A stretch of DNA of 22,515 bases from JACPFJ01 sp041738275 (GTDB lineage: Bacteria; Desulfobacterota; Desulfuromonadia; Geobacterales; Pseudopelobacteraceae), in NCBI GenBank assembly GCA_041738275.1, contig JBGSQD010000146.1, positions 1-22,515 of the forward strand. Reading direction: 5' to 3'. The notes below the pieces were generated by a model. It had not been told where the DNA came from. It did not search any database and saw nothing but the letters and a program-made list of their open reading frames with translations. Each line of letters begins with the position of its first letter. Position 1 is the first letter of the stretch. Shown piece by piece: positions 15,016 to 22,515 of the stretch. Made by a program: the position numbers and the translations under genes.

Positions 15016-15537
15016 CTAGCGGACAAACCCCTTGGCGCCGCGCAGGTCGATCTTCAACAGGACCGCCGCTCGTTCCGCAACCGGGTCGTAATCATCCGCA
15101 ACCATCACAGCCCCCTTCAACAAGGCATCCAGGCGGGCAGCATACGACACAAACCTGACCTCGCCGTTGCGGGCATGCCGGGCAAAAAACTCCGCCATGT
15201 TTCTCTGGGCAACGGCTTCAGCGGCCTGTTGCGCTGCAAAGCGTTTCTGGCCCGGATTTATGTCGAAATTTGAGGGGGCGCCTTCGCCGTAGGCAATTAC
15301 CGCGCCTTGAGCAAAGGAGCGATCATAGTCCATTCGCCCATCCTGTCCGGCAGTCACTACCAGCATGTTCTGGTTCAACCAGTTATCCAGCCTGGAAAAC
15401 GCCGGAGCTGCCGAGAAGCCTTTCTGGCCGCCTTCCCAACTGCCATCTCCCGGTTCAAACTGCTGGGCCAGTGACGCACAGCCAGCCAGAGCTGTTGACA
15501 AAAGAATACAGACCAGAAACCGGGGTATTGTTTTCAT
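15016..15537 (-). CDS. LPP20-like outer-membrane lipoprotein within the his genes
   Basis: The 173-residue product has a lipoprotein signal peptide with lipobox LAGC (Cys20) and Ala at +2, consistent with outer-membrane sorting by the E. coli rule. The mature part has a short Gly/Ser/Phe-rich stretch. It then has an LPP20-like core: GQKRFAAQQAAEAVAQRNMA, a helix of a type often seen in LPP20 and related lipoproteins, followed by beta-rich DLRGAKGFVR at the end. Function of this family is largely unknown. The ribosome site AGGAGG is ideal, 5 bases before the ATG. It starts 19 bases after hisG and ends 54 bases before hisD, so it is probably on the his transcript. The assignment to LPP20 is by pattern only and moderately sure. 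Confidence 0.7.
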   Translation of the reverse strand: MKTIPRFLVCILLSTALAGCASLAQQFEPGDGSWEGGQKGFSAAPAFSRLDNWLNQNMLVVTAGQDGRMDYDRSFAQGAVIAYGEGAPSNFDINPGQKRFAAQQAAEAVAQRNMAEFFARHARNGEVRFVSYAARLDALLKGAVMVADDYDPVAERAAVLLKIDLRGAKGFVR

Positions 15538-15556
15538 GCCGTCCTCCTGTCAGCCG

Positions 15557-16195
15557 CTATAGAATTTGTTCCAGACCTTGAATGATCTGCGTTATTCGCT
15601 GGTGTTTAGTCTTCAGGCTGGCCCGGTTGACGATCAAACGAGTGGTGATCTCGGCGATGGTTTCCACCTCCACCAGCCCATTCTGCCGCATGGTTTCGCC
15701 TGTGGACACCAGGTCAACAATACGTTCGGAAAGCCCCACCAGAGGAGCGAGTTCAATAGAACCATACAACTTGATGATCTCGACCTGAATCCCCTTGGCG
15801 GCAAAGTATTTCTCGGTCACATGGGGATACTTGGTGGCGATACGGATATGCGACCAGCCGGCAGGATCGTCATTTTTGGCAAGATTGGCCGGCTCGGCCA
15901 CCATCATCCGGCAATATCCGAATTTCAGGTCCAGCGGTTCATACACATCCTTACCCTGTTCCATAAGGGTATCCTTGCCGACAATGCCCAGGTCGGCGCT
16001 GCCGTATTCCACATAGGTAGGAACATCGGTGGCGCGTACGATCATGTAACGCATCTTTTCAGCGGCATTCTCGAAGATCAGCTTGCGGGAGTCGGATAAC
16101 AGTTCGCGGCAATCTATACCGATCTTGCCGAACAGCTCAACCGACTCTTCCAGGATGCGCCCCTTTGGAATTGCTATGGTAATCCAATCGTTCAT
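15557..16195 (-). CDS. hisG: ATP phosphoribosyltransferase catalytic subunit, short form
   Basis: The 212-residue product is HisG of the short type, lacking the C-terminal regulatory domain of the long form. It has ITIAIPKGRILEESVELF at the start, then VPTYVEYGSADLGIVGKDTL, and near the end DLVSTGETMRQNGL, the PRPP-binding region. It catalyses the committed step, ATP plus PRPP to phosphoribosyl-ATP. Short HisG needs the HisRS-like partner HisZ for activity and histidine feedback; hisZ is not in this window. The ATG at 16195 is preferred over a GTG at 16216, because that GTG lies in the inverted-repeat element. The ribosome site for 16195 is weak (CAGG about 9 bases upstream). murA lies 160 bases upstream across the element. 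Confidence 0.96.
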   Translation of the reverse strand: MNDWITIAIPKGRILEESVELFGKIGIDCRELLSDSRKLIFENAAEKMRYMIVRATDVPTYVEYGSADLGIVGKDTLMEQGKDVYEPLDLKFGYCRMMVAEPANLAKNDDPAGWSHIRIATKYPHVTEKYFAAKGIQVEIIKLYGSIELAPLVGLSERIVDLVSTGETMRQNGLVEVETIAEITTRLIVNRASLKTKHQRITQIIQGLEQIL

Positions 16196-16212
16196 ATTTC
16201 TAAACCTGTTTA

Positions 16213-16350
16213 CCACAGAGGCACGAAGACACAGAGAAAAGCAAAATAAAAGTAGAATCTATTGACGTGTTCTATATTCAATAGTTTTTTACAGTTTTGG
16301 GATTGCTTCTGTCTTTGATGTCCTCTGTGTCTCTGTGTCTTCGTGGTGGA
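16213..16350. repeat. Inverted-repeat (MITE-like) element between murA and hisG
   Basis: CACGAAGACACAGAGA (16222-16237) is repeated in perfect inverse as TCTCTGTGTCTTCGTG (16330-16345). The flanks continue the likeness: CCACAGAGG on the left, and CCTCTGTG plus GTGG on the right. The 92 bases between are AT-rich with no open frame of note. The arms resemble a CACAGAGACACGAAG-type dispersed repeat I recall from many bacterial genomes, where it commonly flanks genes; this is from memory, not a search. Inside, CTATTGA/TCAATAG (16259-16284) is followed by six Ts, a weak terminator-like hairpin on the plus strand. Confidence 0.7.
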
Positions 16351-16356
16351 TTTTAA

Positions 16357-17610
16357 CTATTCCTTTACCCTTACGATATCCGCTCCCAACCCGGCCAGCT
16401 TCTTCTCTATCGACTCGTAGCCACGGTCCAGGTGGTAGATACGCGTCACCTCAGTCGTGCCTTCAGCAGCCAGCCCTGCCAGGATCAGCGAGGCGGAGGC
16501 GCGCAGGTCGGTGGCCATTGAAGGAGCTCCGGAGAGTTTTTTGATCCCCTTAACCGTGGCGGTATTCCCTTCGACCGTTATATCGGCTCCGAAACGCAGC
16601 AGTTCCGAGACATGCATGAAACGGTTTTCGAAGATGTTTTCGCTGATGACGCTTGCTCCGTCGGCTACACACATCATCGCCATGAACTGGGCCTGCATGT
16701 CCGTGGGAAACCCCGGATAGGGGCGGGTCTTGATATTTACGCTCTTCAGCTTCTTGGGTCCCTTGACCCGCACCACGTTGTCACGGCTGGTGATTTCGAC
16801 CCCGGCATCCTGCATCTTGAACGCCAGGGCATCCAGATGCTCCAGCTTCATGCTGTGTATCTTGATATCGCCGCCGGTCATGGCGGCAGCGATCATGAAG
16901 GTGACGGCCTCAATGCGGTCAGGCATGACCTCGTAGTTGGCTGCGGACAGCTCTGACACACCCTGGATGCGGATGGTATCGGTGCCGGCACCTTCGATCT
17001 TGGCGCCCATGCGGTTCAGGTACAGGGCAAGATCGACGATCTCCGGTTCGCGGGCGGCGTTTTCCAGCACGGTTTCCCCTTTGGCGGTGGCAGCGGCCAT
17101 CATCAGATGCTCGGTGCCGCCGACAGTGGAGACATCGAAGTTGATGCGGGCGCCCTTGAGGCGCTTGCACCTGGCCTCGACATAGCCATGTTCCAAGATA
17201 ATGTCAGCGCCCAGCGCCTGCAGCCCCTTGAGGTGCAGGTTAATCGGCCGTGCTCCGATGGCGCAGCCACCCGGCAGCGAGACCCGTGCCTTGCCGAAGC
17301 GTGCCAGAAGCGGCCCCAACACCAACACCGATGCGCGCATGGTCTTGACCAGATCGTAAGTGGCCTCATGGCTGTTGATGCCAGAGGTATCGATCTTTAC
17401 GACATTACCGGTGCCATCGACCCGTGCCCCCAATGATTCCAGCACCTTGATGGTTGTGTTGATATCGCGCAGGAACGGCACATTGCTGATCTGGTTCATG
17501 CCCGGCGCAAGGATGGTGGCAACAAAGATCGGCAGGGCCGCATTCTTGGAGCCGCTTACCGTCACCTCACCCTTTAGTTTTTTTCCGCCATTGATAATGA
17601 GCTTATCCAA
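16357..17610 (-). CDS. murA: UDP-N-acetylglucosamine 1-carboxyvinyltransferase
   Basis: The 417-residue protein is MurA, the first committed enzyme of peptidoglycan synthesis, transferring enolpyruvate from PEP to UDP-GlcNAc in the cytoplasm. It starts MDKLIINGG with VSGSKNAALPI (Lys22-type residue), and carries the active-site cysteine C116 in PGGCAIGARPI, the fosfomycin target. Length matches the family. The start codon is TTG at 17610, with GAGG about 7 bases upstream and no nearby ATG compatible with the conserved N-terminus. It heads the minus-strand run and is divergent from the sensor kinase gene. I see no convincing promoter in the 236-base divergent gap. Confidence 0.97.
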   Translation of the reverse strand: MDKLIINGGKKLKGEVTVSGSKNAALPIFVATILAPGMNQISNVPFLRDINTTIKVLESLGARVDGTGNVVKIDTSGINSHEATYDLVKTMRASVLVLGPLLARFGKARVSLPGGCAIGARPINLHLKGLQALGADIILEHGYVEARCKRLKGARINFDVSTVGGTEHLMMAAATAKGETVLENAAREPEIVDLALYLNRMGAKIEGAGTDTIRIQGVSELSAANYEVMPDRIEAVTFMIAAAMTGGDIKIHSMKLEHLDALAFKMQDAGVEITSRDNVVRVKGPKKLKSVNIKTRPYPGFPTDMQAQFMAMMCVADGASVISENIFENRFMHVSELLRFGADITVEGNTATVKGIKKLSGAPSMATDLRASASLILAGLAAEGTTEVTRIYHLDRGYESIEKKLAGLGADIVRVKE

Positions 17611-17846
17611 AAAATTACCTCTTCGCCTTTAGTTATAACGCACCAAATGCCGCCATATTACTTGATGGTCAGCCTCTTGTCCAAAGAAAAGTTGGCTAAA
17701 TCCCGACAAGTCCTGCACCGGAAGCCGATACTCAGAACTAGCAAGTACCTTGATGGCGCAGGCAAATTCCATACACCGTTTTTTACAAAACTGTGTTAGT
17801 ATCACACACAAAATATATTTGATTTCACAATGGTCTCCAGGTTTTT

Positions 17847-20800
17847 ATGCCCCGCTTTACCCTTAAAACCAAAGTAACCCTTTTTTTCCCGCTGGTCATA
17901 ACCATAGCGCTCGCCTGCCTGCTTTTTCTGATCCATTCCCTCCTGCAGAGTTATATAAAAGACTCGATTTCCAGACAACAGTACCAAATCCTGTCGATTT
18001 TGGCCGATGATATCGACCAGAACGTCAGCGCCCATCACAAAACCCTGCAAACCATTGCCGGCAGGGTTACCAAGGCAATGGCTGACAATCCGGAACAGGC
18101 TCTGGCTTATCTGCTCAGCCAGAACGAGCACTTGACGGATTTTGACAATGGCATGTACCTGTTTGATCATAAGGGCCGGATTGTTGCCGATACCGCGCAA
18201 GGGTTGGATCGGGCAGGCAAGGATTACTCTTTCCGCGAATATGTAAAGCAGACCATTGAAACCAAAAAACAGTTTCTTTCAGATCCGTTCGAATCAGCCC
18301 AGCAGCACCATCATCCAGTAATTACGTTCACCGCGCCGATATTCGGCAAGGATGGTTCCCTTCTGGCGATTCTGGGGGGAAGCGTTGATCTGACTCGTTC
18401 CACCTTTGTGGAAAAGCTCTCCAGGGTCAAGCTGACCAAGGGCGGTTATGTCTACCTTTACAATAAGGACAGGATGCTTATTTCGCACCCGGACAAAAGC
18501 CGCATTATGAAACGGGATGTCCCCCTGGGCGTAAATCCGCTTTTTGACCGTGCTATCGAAGGCTTCGAAGGAACGGACGAGACTGTAACCTCTCGCGGCC
18601 TGCGAACCCTGTCCTCCTTCAAACACCTCAAGACCAAAAACTGGATCATTGCCGCCAACTATCCGGTAGTCGAGGCGTATGCCCCGATCTACAAACTGAA
18701 GGTTGCATTTCTGATCGCCCTGCCGCTTCTTTCTTTGGCTACGTTCTTGTTCATGCGACGCTACCTTCTCCGCTTTACCGAGCCAATCGTCCGCTTTACC
18801 CGTCACGTGAAAGACCTCCAATGTAAAAACGGAGACGAACGCATTTTTCCGGTACAAGGTGATGATGAGGTCGCAATCCTGGGGCAAGCCTTCAACAACC
18901 TTGTCCATGAAACCGACATCCAGCAAGAGAAACTGCTGGCCGATCTGGAGCGACATGAACGGATCGACGCACAGCTGCATCGCCAGAACGAGTATCTGCA
19001 AGCGCTCCATGAAACCACCCTGGGACTTATCAGGCGCATGGATGTAACCGGCCTGCTGCAAGCCATCGTCATCCGCGCCGGAAAACTTGTCGGCACCGAG
19101 CACTGTTTCGTGTACCTGAAAAATGCTGTCGGCAATGAAATGGATATGGTGTTCCAAAGCGGAATATATGACAGCCTGGTGCATCATCCGATCACGCCGG
19201 GCAAGGGTATCGCCGGCCGCGTATGGGACACGGGCGAACCGTTGTATGTCGATGATTACAGCTGCTGGGAGGGGCGATTGCCTGATGCGGACCGCGACGT
19301 GCTGCGAGCCATGGCAGGTGTGCCGCTCAAGGCTGGACACAAGGTAGTTGGGGTGCTGGGGCTGGCGTTTACCGAACCGGGCATTGGCTTCAACGATGAG
19401 CAGAGGAACCTGTTGACCCAATTTGGTGAACTGGCTTCACTGGCCCTGGAAAATGCCCGGCTTATCGAAGATTCCCAGCGAGAACTGGCTGAACGGAAAA
19501 AAGCCGAAGAAAGCCTGCGTAAACTGTCGGTAGCTGTCGAGCAAAGTCCGGCCTCAATCGTCATAACCAACACAGCCGGGATTATTGAGTATGTAAATCC
19601 GCACTTCACCATGCTGACCGGTTACCGTCCGGAGGAGGTTATCGGCCTGACTCCCGGCGTCCTCAAGACCGGCAACACCAGTTCCGAGGAATATCGACAG
19701 TTGTGGGAAACGATTCTGTCCGGCGGCGAGTGGCGGGGTGAATTTCTCAACCGCAAAAAGGATGGCGATCAGTACTGGGAACAGGCCCTGATTGCCCCCA
19801 TACGCGACGAAAAAGGCATCATCTCCCACTTTATCGCCATCAAGGAGGACATCTCCGATCGTAAAAGGCTGGAGAACCAGCTGAGACATTCCCAGAAGAT
19901 GGAAGCGATTGGCCAGCTTGCAGGCGGCATTGCCCATGACTTCAATAATATCCTGACCGCCATCATCGGTTATGCAACAATATTGCAGATGAAAATCGAC
20001 ATTCATAGCCCCATCAAGAACACTGCCGACCAGATACTGGCGGCGGCTGAGCGGGGCGCCGGTCTGACCCAGGGTCTTCTGGCCTTTAGCCGTAAGCAGA
20101 TCAGCAACCTCAACAGGGTCGACCTGAATGAGATTATTAAACGGGTAGAGAAGCTCCTGGTGCGCCTGATTGGAGAAGACATCCGTATCAGTTCCATACT
20201 CACCCAACAGGAATTGCCGCTCATAGCCGACAGTATTCAGCTTGAGCAGGTACTTATGAATCTAGCCACCAATGCCCGCGATGCCATGCCGAACGGGGGA
20301 AACATAACCATCAGGACCGAAGTGGTCACGATTGATTCCTATTTCATACAATCCCAAGGGTTTGGCGAGCAGGGGACCTACGCCACGTTGTCCTTCTCCG
20401 ATACCGGCAGCGGTATGAGTGAGGAGACCATTAAGCGCATGTTTGAACCATTTTACACTACCAAAGAGATCGGCAAGGGCACCGGACTGGGGCTCTCCAT
20501 TGTTTATGGTGTCATCAAAAAGCATGGCGGTTATATTACCTGTAAAAGTTCGCCGGGCAATGGAACCGTCTTCTGCATCTATCTGCCTCTGACGCTTGAC
20601 ATGAAAGGTGCCCAGGCGGAAGATGGCGACACGACTCCATTCTGTGGCGGACACGAAGTCATCCTTCTGGCGGAAGACGACGAAACCATGCGCATGCTGA
20701 CGAAAGAGCTGCTTGAGGAGTTCGGCTATACGGTAATTGAGGCGGAAGACGGTCATCAGGCCATGGAAAAGTATCGGGCGCTAAATGCCAAGATTCAATT

Positions 20801-21023
20801 GGTAATTCTCGATGCCATCATGCCCGGCATGAAGGGGATGGATGTCTACCGAGAGATCCACAAGATTAATCCCCATACCCCGGTACTCTTCTGCAGCGGA
20901 TACAATCTTGACATGATTAAAGGGGATGATAAGCTCGACCAGAACCTGCATTTCATTGCCAAGCCGTTTGTACCCAAGGAGTTGCTCATGAAGGTAAGAA
21001 AGGTTCTAGAAAATGCTTCCTGA
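17847..21023 (+). CDS. Hybrid sensor histidine kinase (dCache-HAMP-GAF-PAS-HisKA-HATPase-REC)
   Basis: The 1058-residue protein has a membrane helix near residues 10-32, a periplasmic dCache-type sensor region to about 283 (with SFREYVKQ and GGYVYLYNKDRMLISHP), a second helix (about 284-305), HAMP (to about 360), GAF (about 387-535), PAS/PAC (about 558-670) and a kinase core. The phospho-acceptor is H697 in GGIAHDFNN; ATP-binding motifs are NLATNARDAMP (N805/N809), DTGSGM and GKGTGLGLS. A C-terminal receiver has EDDE, D989 in ILDAIMPG, and AKPF. The periplasmic ligand is unknown. ATG 17847 has only a weak CAGG upstream. It overlaps the next gene by 11 bp, so the two very likely form one signalling system. 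Confidence 0.93.
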   Translation: MPRFTLKTKVTLFFPLVITIALACLLFLIHSLLQSYIKDSISRQQYQILSILADDIDQNVSAHHKTLQTIAGRVTKAMADNPEQALAYLLSQNEHLTDFDNGMYLFDHKGRIVADTAQGLDRAGKDYSFREYVKQTIETKKQFLSDPFESAQQHHHPVITFTAPIFGKDGSLLAILGGSVDLTRSTFVEKLSRVKLTKGGYVYLYNKDRMLISHPDKSRIMKRDVPLGVNPLFDRAIEGFEGTDETVTSRGLRTLSSFKHLKTKNWIIAANYPVVEAYAPIYKLKVAFLIALPLLSLATFLFMRRYLLRFTEPIVRFTRHVKDLQCKNGDERIFPVQGDDEVAILGQAFNNLVHETDIQQEKLLADLERHERIDAQLHRQNEYLQALHETTLGLIRRMDVTGLLQAIVIRAGKLVGTEHCFVYLKNAVGNEMDMVFQSGIYDSLVHHPITPGKGIAGRVWDTGEPLYVDDYSCWEGRLPDADRDVLRAMAGVPLKAGHKVVGVLGLAFTEPGIGFNDEQRNLLTQFGELASLALENARLIEDSQRELAERKKAEESLRKLSVAVEQSPASIVITNTAGIIEYVNPHFTMLTGYRPEEVIGLTPGVLKTGNTSSEEYRQLWETILSGGEWRGEFLNRKKDGDQYWEQALIAPIRDEKGIISHFIAIKEDISDRKRLENQLRHSQKMEAIGQLAGGIAHDFNNILTAIIGYATILQMKIDIHSPIKNTADQILAAAERGAGLTQGLLAFSRKQISNLNRVDLNEIIKRVEKLLVRLIGEDIRISSILTQQELPLIADSIQLEQVLMNLATNARDAMPNGGNITIRTEVVTIDSYFIQSQGFGEQGTYATLSFSDTGSGMSEETIKRMFEPFYTTKEIGKGTGLGLSIVYGVIKKHGGYITCKSSPGNGTVFCIYLPLTLDMKGAQAEDGDTTPFCGGHEVILLAEDDETMRMLTKELLEEFGYTVIEAEDGHQAMEKYRALNAKIQLVILDAIMPGMKGMDVYREIHKINPHTPVLFCSGYNLDMIKGDDKLDQNLHFIAKPFVPKELLMKVRKVLENAS

Positions 21024-22086
21024 ATCGCAGGGAACAATCTTTGTCGTGGATGATGACCGCTATGTTCTGGAAAGTGTCTCCATCCTGCTGCGGGAATACG
21101 GATTCACCATCATACCATTCAGTAACGGCCAGGACGCCGTCAAGCGCTTCGCTTCTGAACCGGTTGATCTGGTGTTGACCGATATCAACATGCCTGGAAT
21201 GAGCGGCATTGAGCTTTTGGAAAAAATCCGCTTTCTCGACCACGAAACACCAGTGCTGCTGATGACCGCCTTCGCGGACCTGGACACCGCCGTCCAGGCA
21301 ATCCAGAAAGGGGCATTCGACTTCATAATCAAGCCGTATCGCCCACCCTACCTGATCCATGCAATTGAAAAGGGACTCAATTACAAGCGGCTCACAAGGA
21401 TTGAAAAGAATTATAAGCTGGAACTGGAGCGGACCGTAAGCCAACGCACGGCGGAATTGAACGAAGCCCTCAGCAAACTTACGCATATGAGCAGTGAAAT
21501 TATCGAACGACTCACAGCAGCAGCAGAGTTGCGGGATGAAGATACCGGACAGCACATTACACGCATTGGCAGGTACGCGAAACGGCTCTCGATTTATCTC
21601 GGACTGCCGGATGAATTTGTGGAGAACATTTCGGTGTCCAGTGCCATGCACGATGTGGGCAAAATCGGGATTCCCGACTCGATCCTGCTCAAGCCCGGGC
21701 CGCTGACAGATGATGAGTTTGCCACCATCAAGCAGCATACCATCATAGGCGAGAAAATCCTGAGGGGTTCATCCCACACCATGCTCCAGATGGGCGCCAT
21801 CATTGCCGCCACACACCACGAACGATGGGATGGCAGCGGCTATCCTTACGGCCTCAGCGGCAACAACATCCCCATGGCCGGACGTATCGTCATGCTGACC
21901 GACCAGTACGATGCCCTGCGCAACAGCCGGGTATACAAAGCGGCCTTTGACCATGGCAAGGCGTGCGATATTATCCTCAAGGGAGACGGCCGAACCATGC
22001 CAGGGCACTTTGATCCGCACATTCTGGCAGCGTTCAAAGAAATTCAGGACGATTTTGCGGAGATATTTGACACCAGCGAAAACTGA
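21013..22086 (+). CDS. Response regulator with HD-GYP domain (cyclic di-GMP phosphodiesterase)
   Basis: The 357-residue protein has an N-terminal receiver (acidic pair in VVDDD, phospho-acceptor D57 in LTDINMPGMSG, Thr in LLMTAFAD, Lys in IKPYR), a helical linker (about residues 125-165) and an HD-GYP domain. The latter has the HD pair H213-D214 in MHDVGKIGIPDS, and HHERWDGSGYP (268-278) followed by GLSG and IP, the residues defining HD-GYP enzymes. RpfG-like members hydrolyse cyclic di-GMP to pGpG or GMP. The start ATG at 21013 lies inside the kinase gene, with AAAGG about 8 bases upstream. Phosphorylation by the adjacent kinase probably controls activity, linking a periplasmic signal to motility, biofilm or exopolysaccharide output. 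The output targets are not in the window. Confidence 0.93.
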   Translation: MLPESQGTIFVVDDDRYVLESVSILLREYGFTIIPFSNGQDAVKRFASEPVDLVLTDINMPGMSGIELLEKIRFLDHETPVLLMTAFADLDTAVQAIQKGAFDFIIKPYRPPYLIHAIEKGLNYKRLTRIEKNYKLELERTVSQRTAELNEALSKLTHMSSEIIERLTAAAELRDEDTGQHITRIGRYAKRLSIYLGLPDEFVENISVSSAMHDVGKIGIPDSILLKPGPLTDDEFATIKQHTIIGEKILRGSSHTMLQMGAIIAATHHERWDGSGYPYGLSGNNIPMAGRIVMLTDQYDALRNSRVYKAAFDHGKACDIILKGDGRTMPGHFDPHILAAFKEIQDDFAEIFDTSEN

Positions 22087-22123
22087 TCAGGTTACGTCAA
22101 TCAAAAACCCGGGAACCACGTTG

Positions 22124-22515
22124 TCAGCGATCCAGGTCAGCCAGCACAAAATCCACCGAACCAAGGATAGCCAGAAAATCCGACAGCAGCCAGCCGCGGC
22201 TCATCAAAGGCAACGCCTGGATGTGAGGAAAACTGGGGGTACGGATTCGCAGGCGATAAGGGATGTTAAGCCCATCGGAGACGGCAAAGTAACCGTTTTC
22301 TCCCTTGGGAGCCTCAATGGCGCTGTAGTTCTCTCCCTTTGGCGGAGCCATGCCGCGGGTGCTGTTGACAAAGTGATGAATCAGGGATTCGATGTCTTTC
22401 AGCGAGTCTCTTTTCTGCGGCAATACAAAACGGTAATCATCCGTGATCCAGCGCCCGCCCGGCATCCCTCGCATAGCCTGCTCCACGAGACGCAACGATT
22501 GGCGCATCTCCTCCA
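22124..22515 (-). CDS. nuoD: NADH-quinone oxidoreductase subunit D (C-terminal part)
   Basis: An open frame enters from the right edge and stops at 22124, giving about 130 residues that match the end of the 49-kDa subunit of complex I. Conserved features are APPKGENYSAIEAPKGENG, VSDGLNIPYRLRIRTPSF, QALPLMSRG and the end LSDFLAILGSVDFVLADLDR. In complex I this subunit and NuoB form the quinone site. The usual end in NuoD is GEVDR or similar. The protein may be plain NuoD or the D part of a fused NuoCD/NuoBCD. No nuoE follows: the next gene, 37 bases on, is the convergent HD-GYP regulator, so this is the last gene of its transcript. A hydrogenase-4-type relative is less likely. Confidence 0.85.
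   Translation of the reverse strand, partial: EEMRQSLRLVEQAMRGMPGGRWITDDYRFVLPQKRDSLKDIESLIHHFVNSTRGMAPPKGENYSAIEAPKGENGYFAVSDGLNIPYRLRIRTPSFPHIQALPLMSRGWLLSDFLAILGSVDFVLADLDR

Noticed and set aside
14170..15273. 367-codon plus-strand open frame across hisD and the lipoprotein gene
   Set aside because: It lies antisense to two recognised genes and the translation has no recognisable motif.
17629..17811. 60-codon minus-strand open frame between the kinase and murA
   Set aside because: It ends 18 bases before murA and could be a leader gene, but has no ribosome site, an uncertain GTG start and no recognisable sequence. Chance is as likely.
17790..17815. GTGT/CACAC symmetry with a TAGTAT-like box upstream of the kinase
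   Set aside because: The symmetry is only four or five bases and no -35 element sits at proper spacing.
18294..19421. 375-codon minus-strand open frame inside the hybrid kinase gene
   Set aside because: It is antisense to the dCache, HAMP and GAF coding region, which is well conserved. There is no ribosome site or known domain.

Overview
The window looks like chromosomal sequence from a Geobacter-type member of the Desulfuromonadota (Geobacterales), although no rRNA or other phylogenetic marker is present. Pointers are murA followed by hisG-hisD-hisC-hisB, a membrane pyrophosphatase of the K+-independent type, a small monoheme c-type cytochrome, a ferritin-like protein, a NuoD-type subunit, and a large dCache/HAMP/GAF/PAS hybrid kinase paired with an HD-GYP regulator. 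No tRNA, rRNA, CRISPR array, transposase or phage gene was seen. The placement is an inference, moderately confident at order level and not below.

Layout. 1-156: 3' end of an unrecognised gene. 176-6660 (+): a close-packed envelope/LPS run. It holds a DPM1-like GT2 glycosyltransferase, a small LAB_N membrane protein, an ArnT/PMT-like GT39 transferase, a GT9 heptosyltransferase, a YejM/PbgA-like membrane 'sulfatase' whose last ~40 codons are displaced by a one-base frameshift, and a YegS-like lipid kinase. 6706-7476 (+): TcdA (ThiF/HesA family). 7592-8485 (+): a ferritin-like protein behind a good sigma70-type promoter, then a monoheme cytochrome, with a hairpin between them. 8719-10788 (-): hppA, flanked on its 3' side by a 118-bp inverted-repeat element. 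11034-11867 (+): a YbgF/CpoB-like lipoprotein closed by a strong bidirectional terminator.

12007-17610 (-): murA, hisG (short form), an LPP20-like lipoprotein, hisD, hisC and hisB, apparently read in one direction. A second inverted-repeat element separates murA from hisG. hisH, hisA, hisF, hisI/E and hisZ are not in the window. 17847-22086 (+): hybrid sensor kinase and HD-GYP response regulator genes overlapping by 11 bp, probably a signalling pair that lowers cyclic di-GMP. 22124-22515 (-): C-terminal part of a NuoD-type subunit entering from the right edge.

How the genes fit together. The left third is best read as building and policing the outer membrane: activating a sugar on a polyprenyl carrier, transferring it to lipid A or core, adding heptose and sensing LPS. 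The middle holds energy and redox genes. The right half combines peptidoglycan precursor synthesis, part of histidine biosynthesis and a signalling module. The most unusual items are the frameshifted YejM-like gene, the two different inverted-repeat elements, the lipoprotein inside the his genes, and the ferritin-like protein with an altered metal-site residue.
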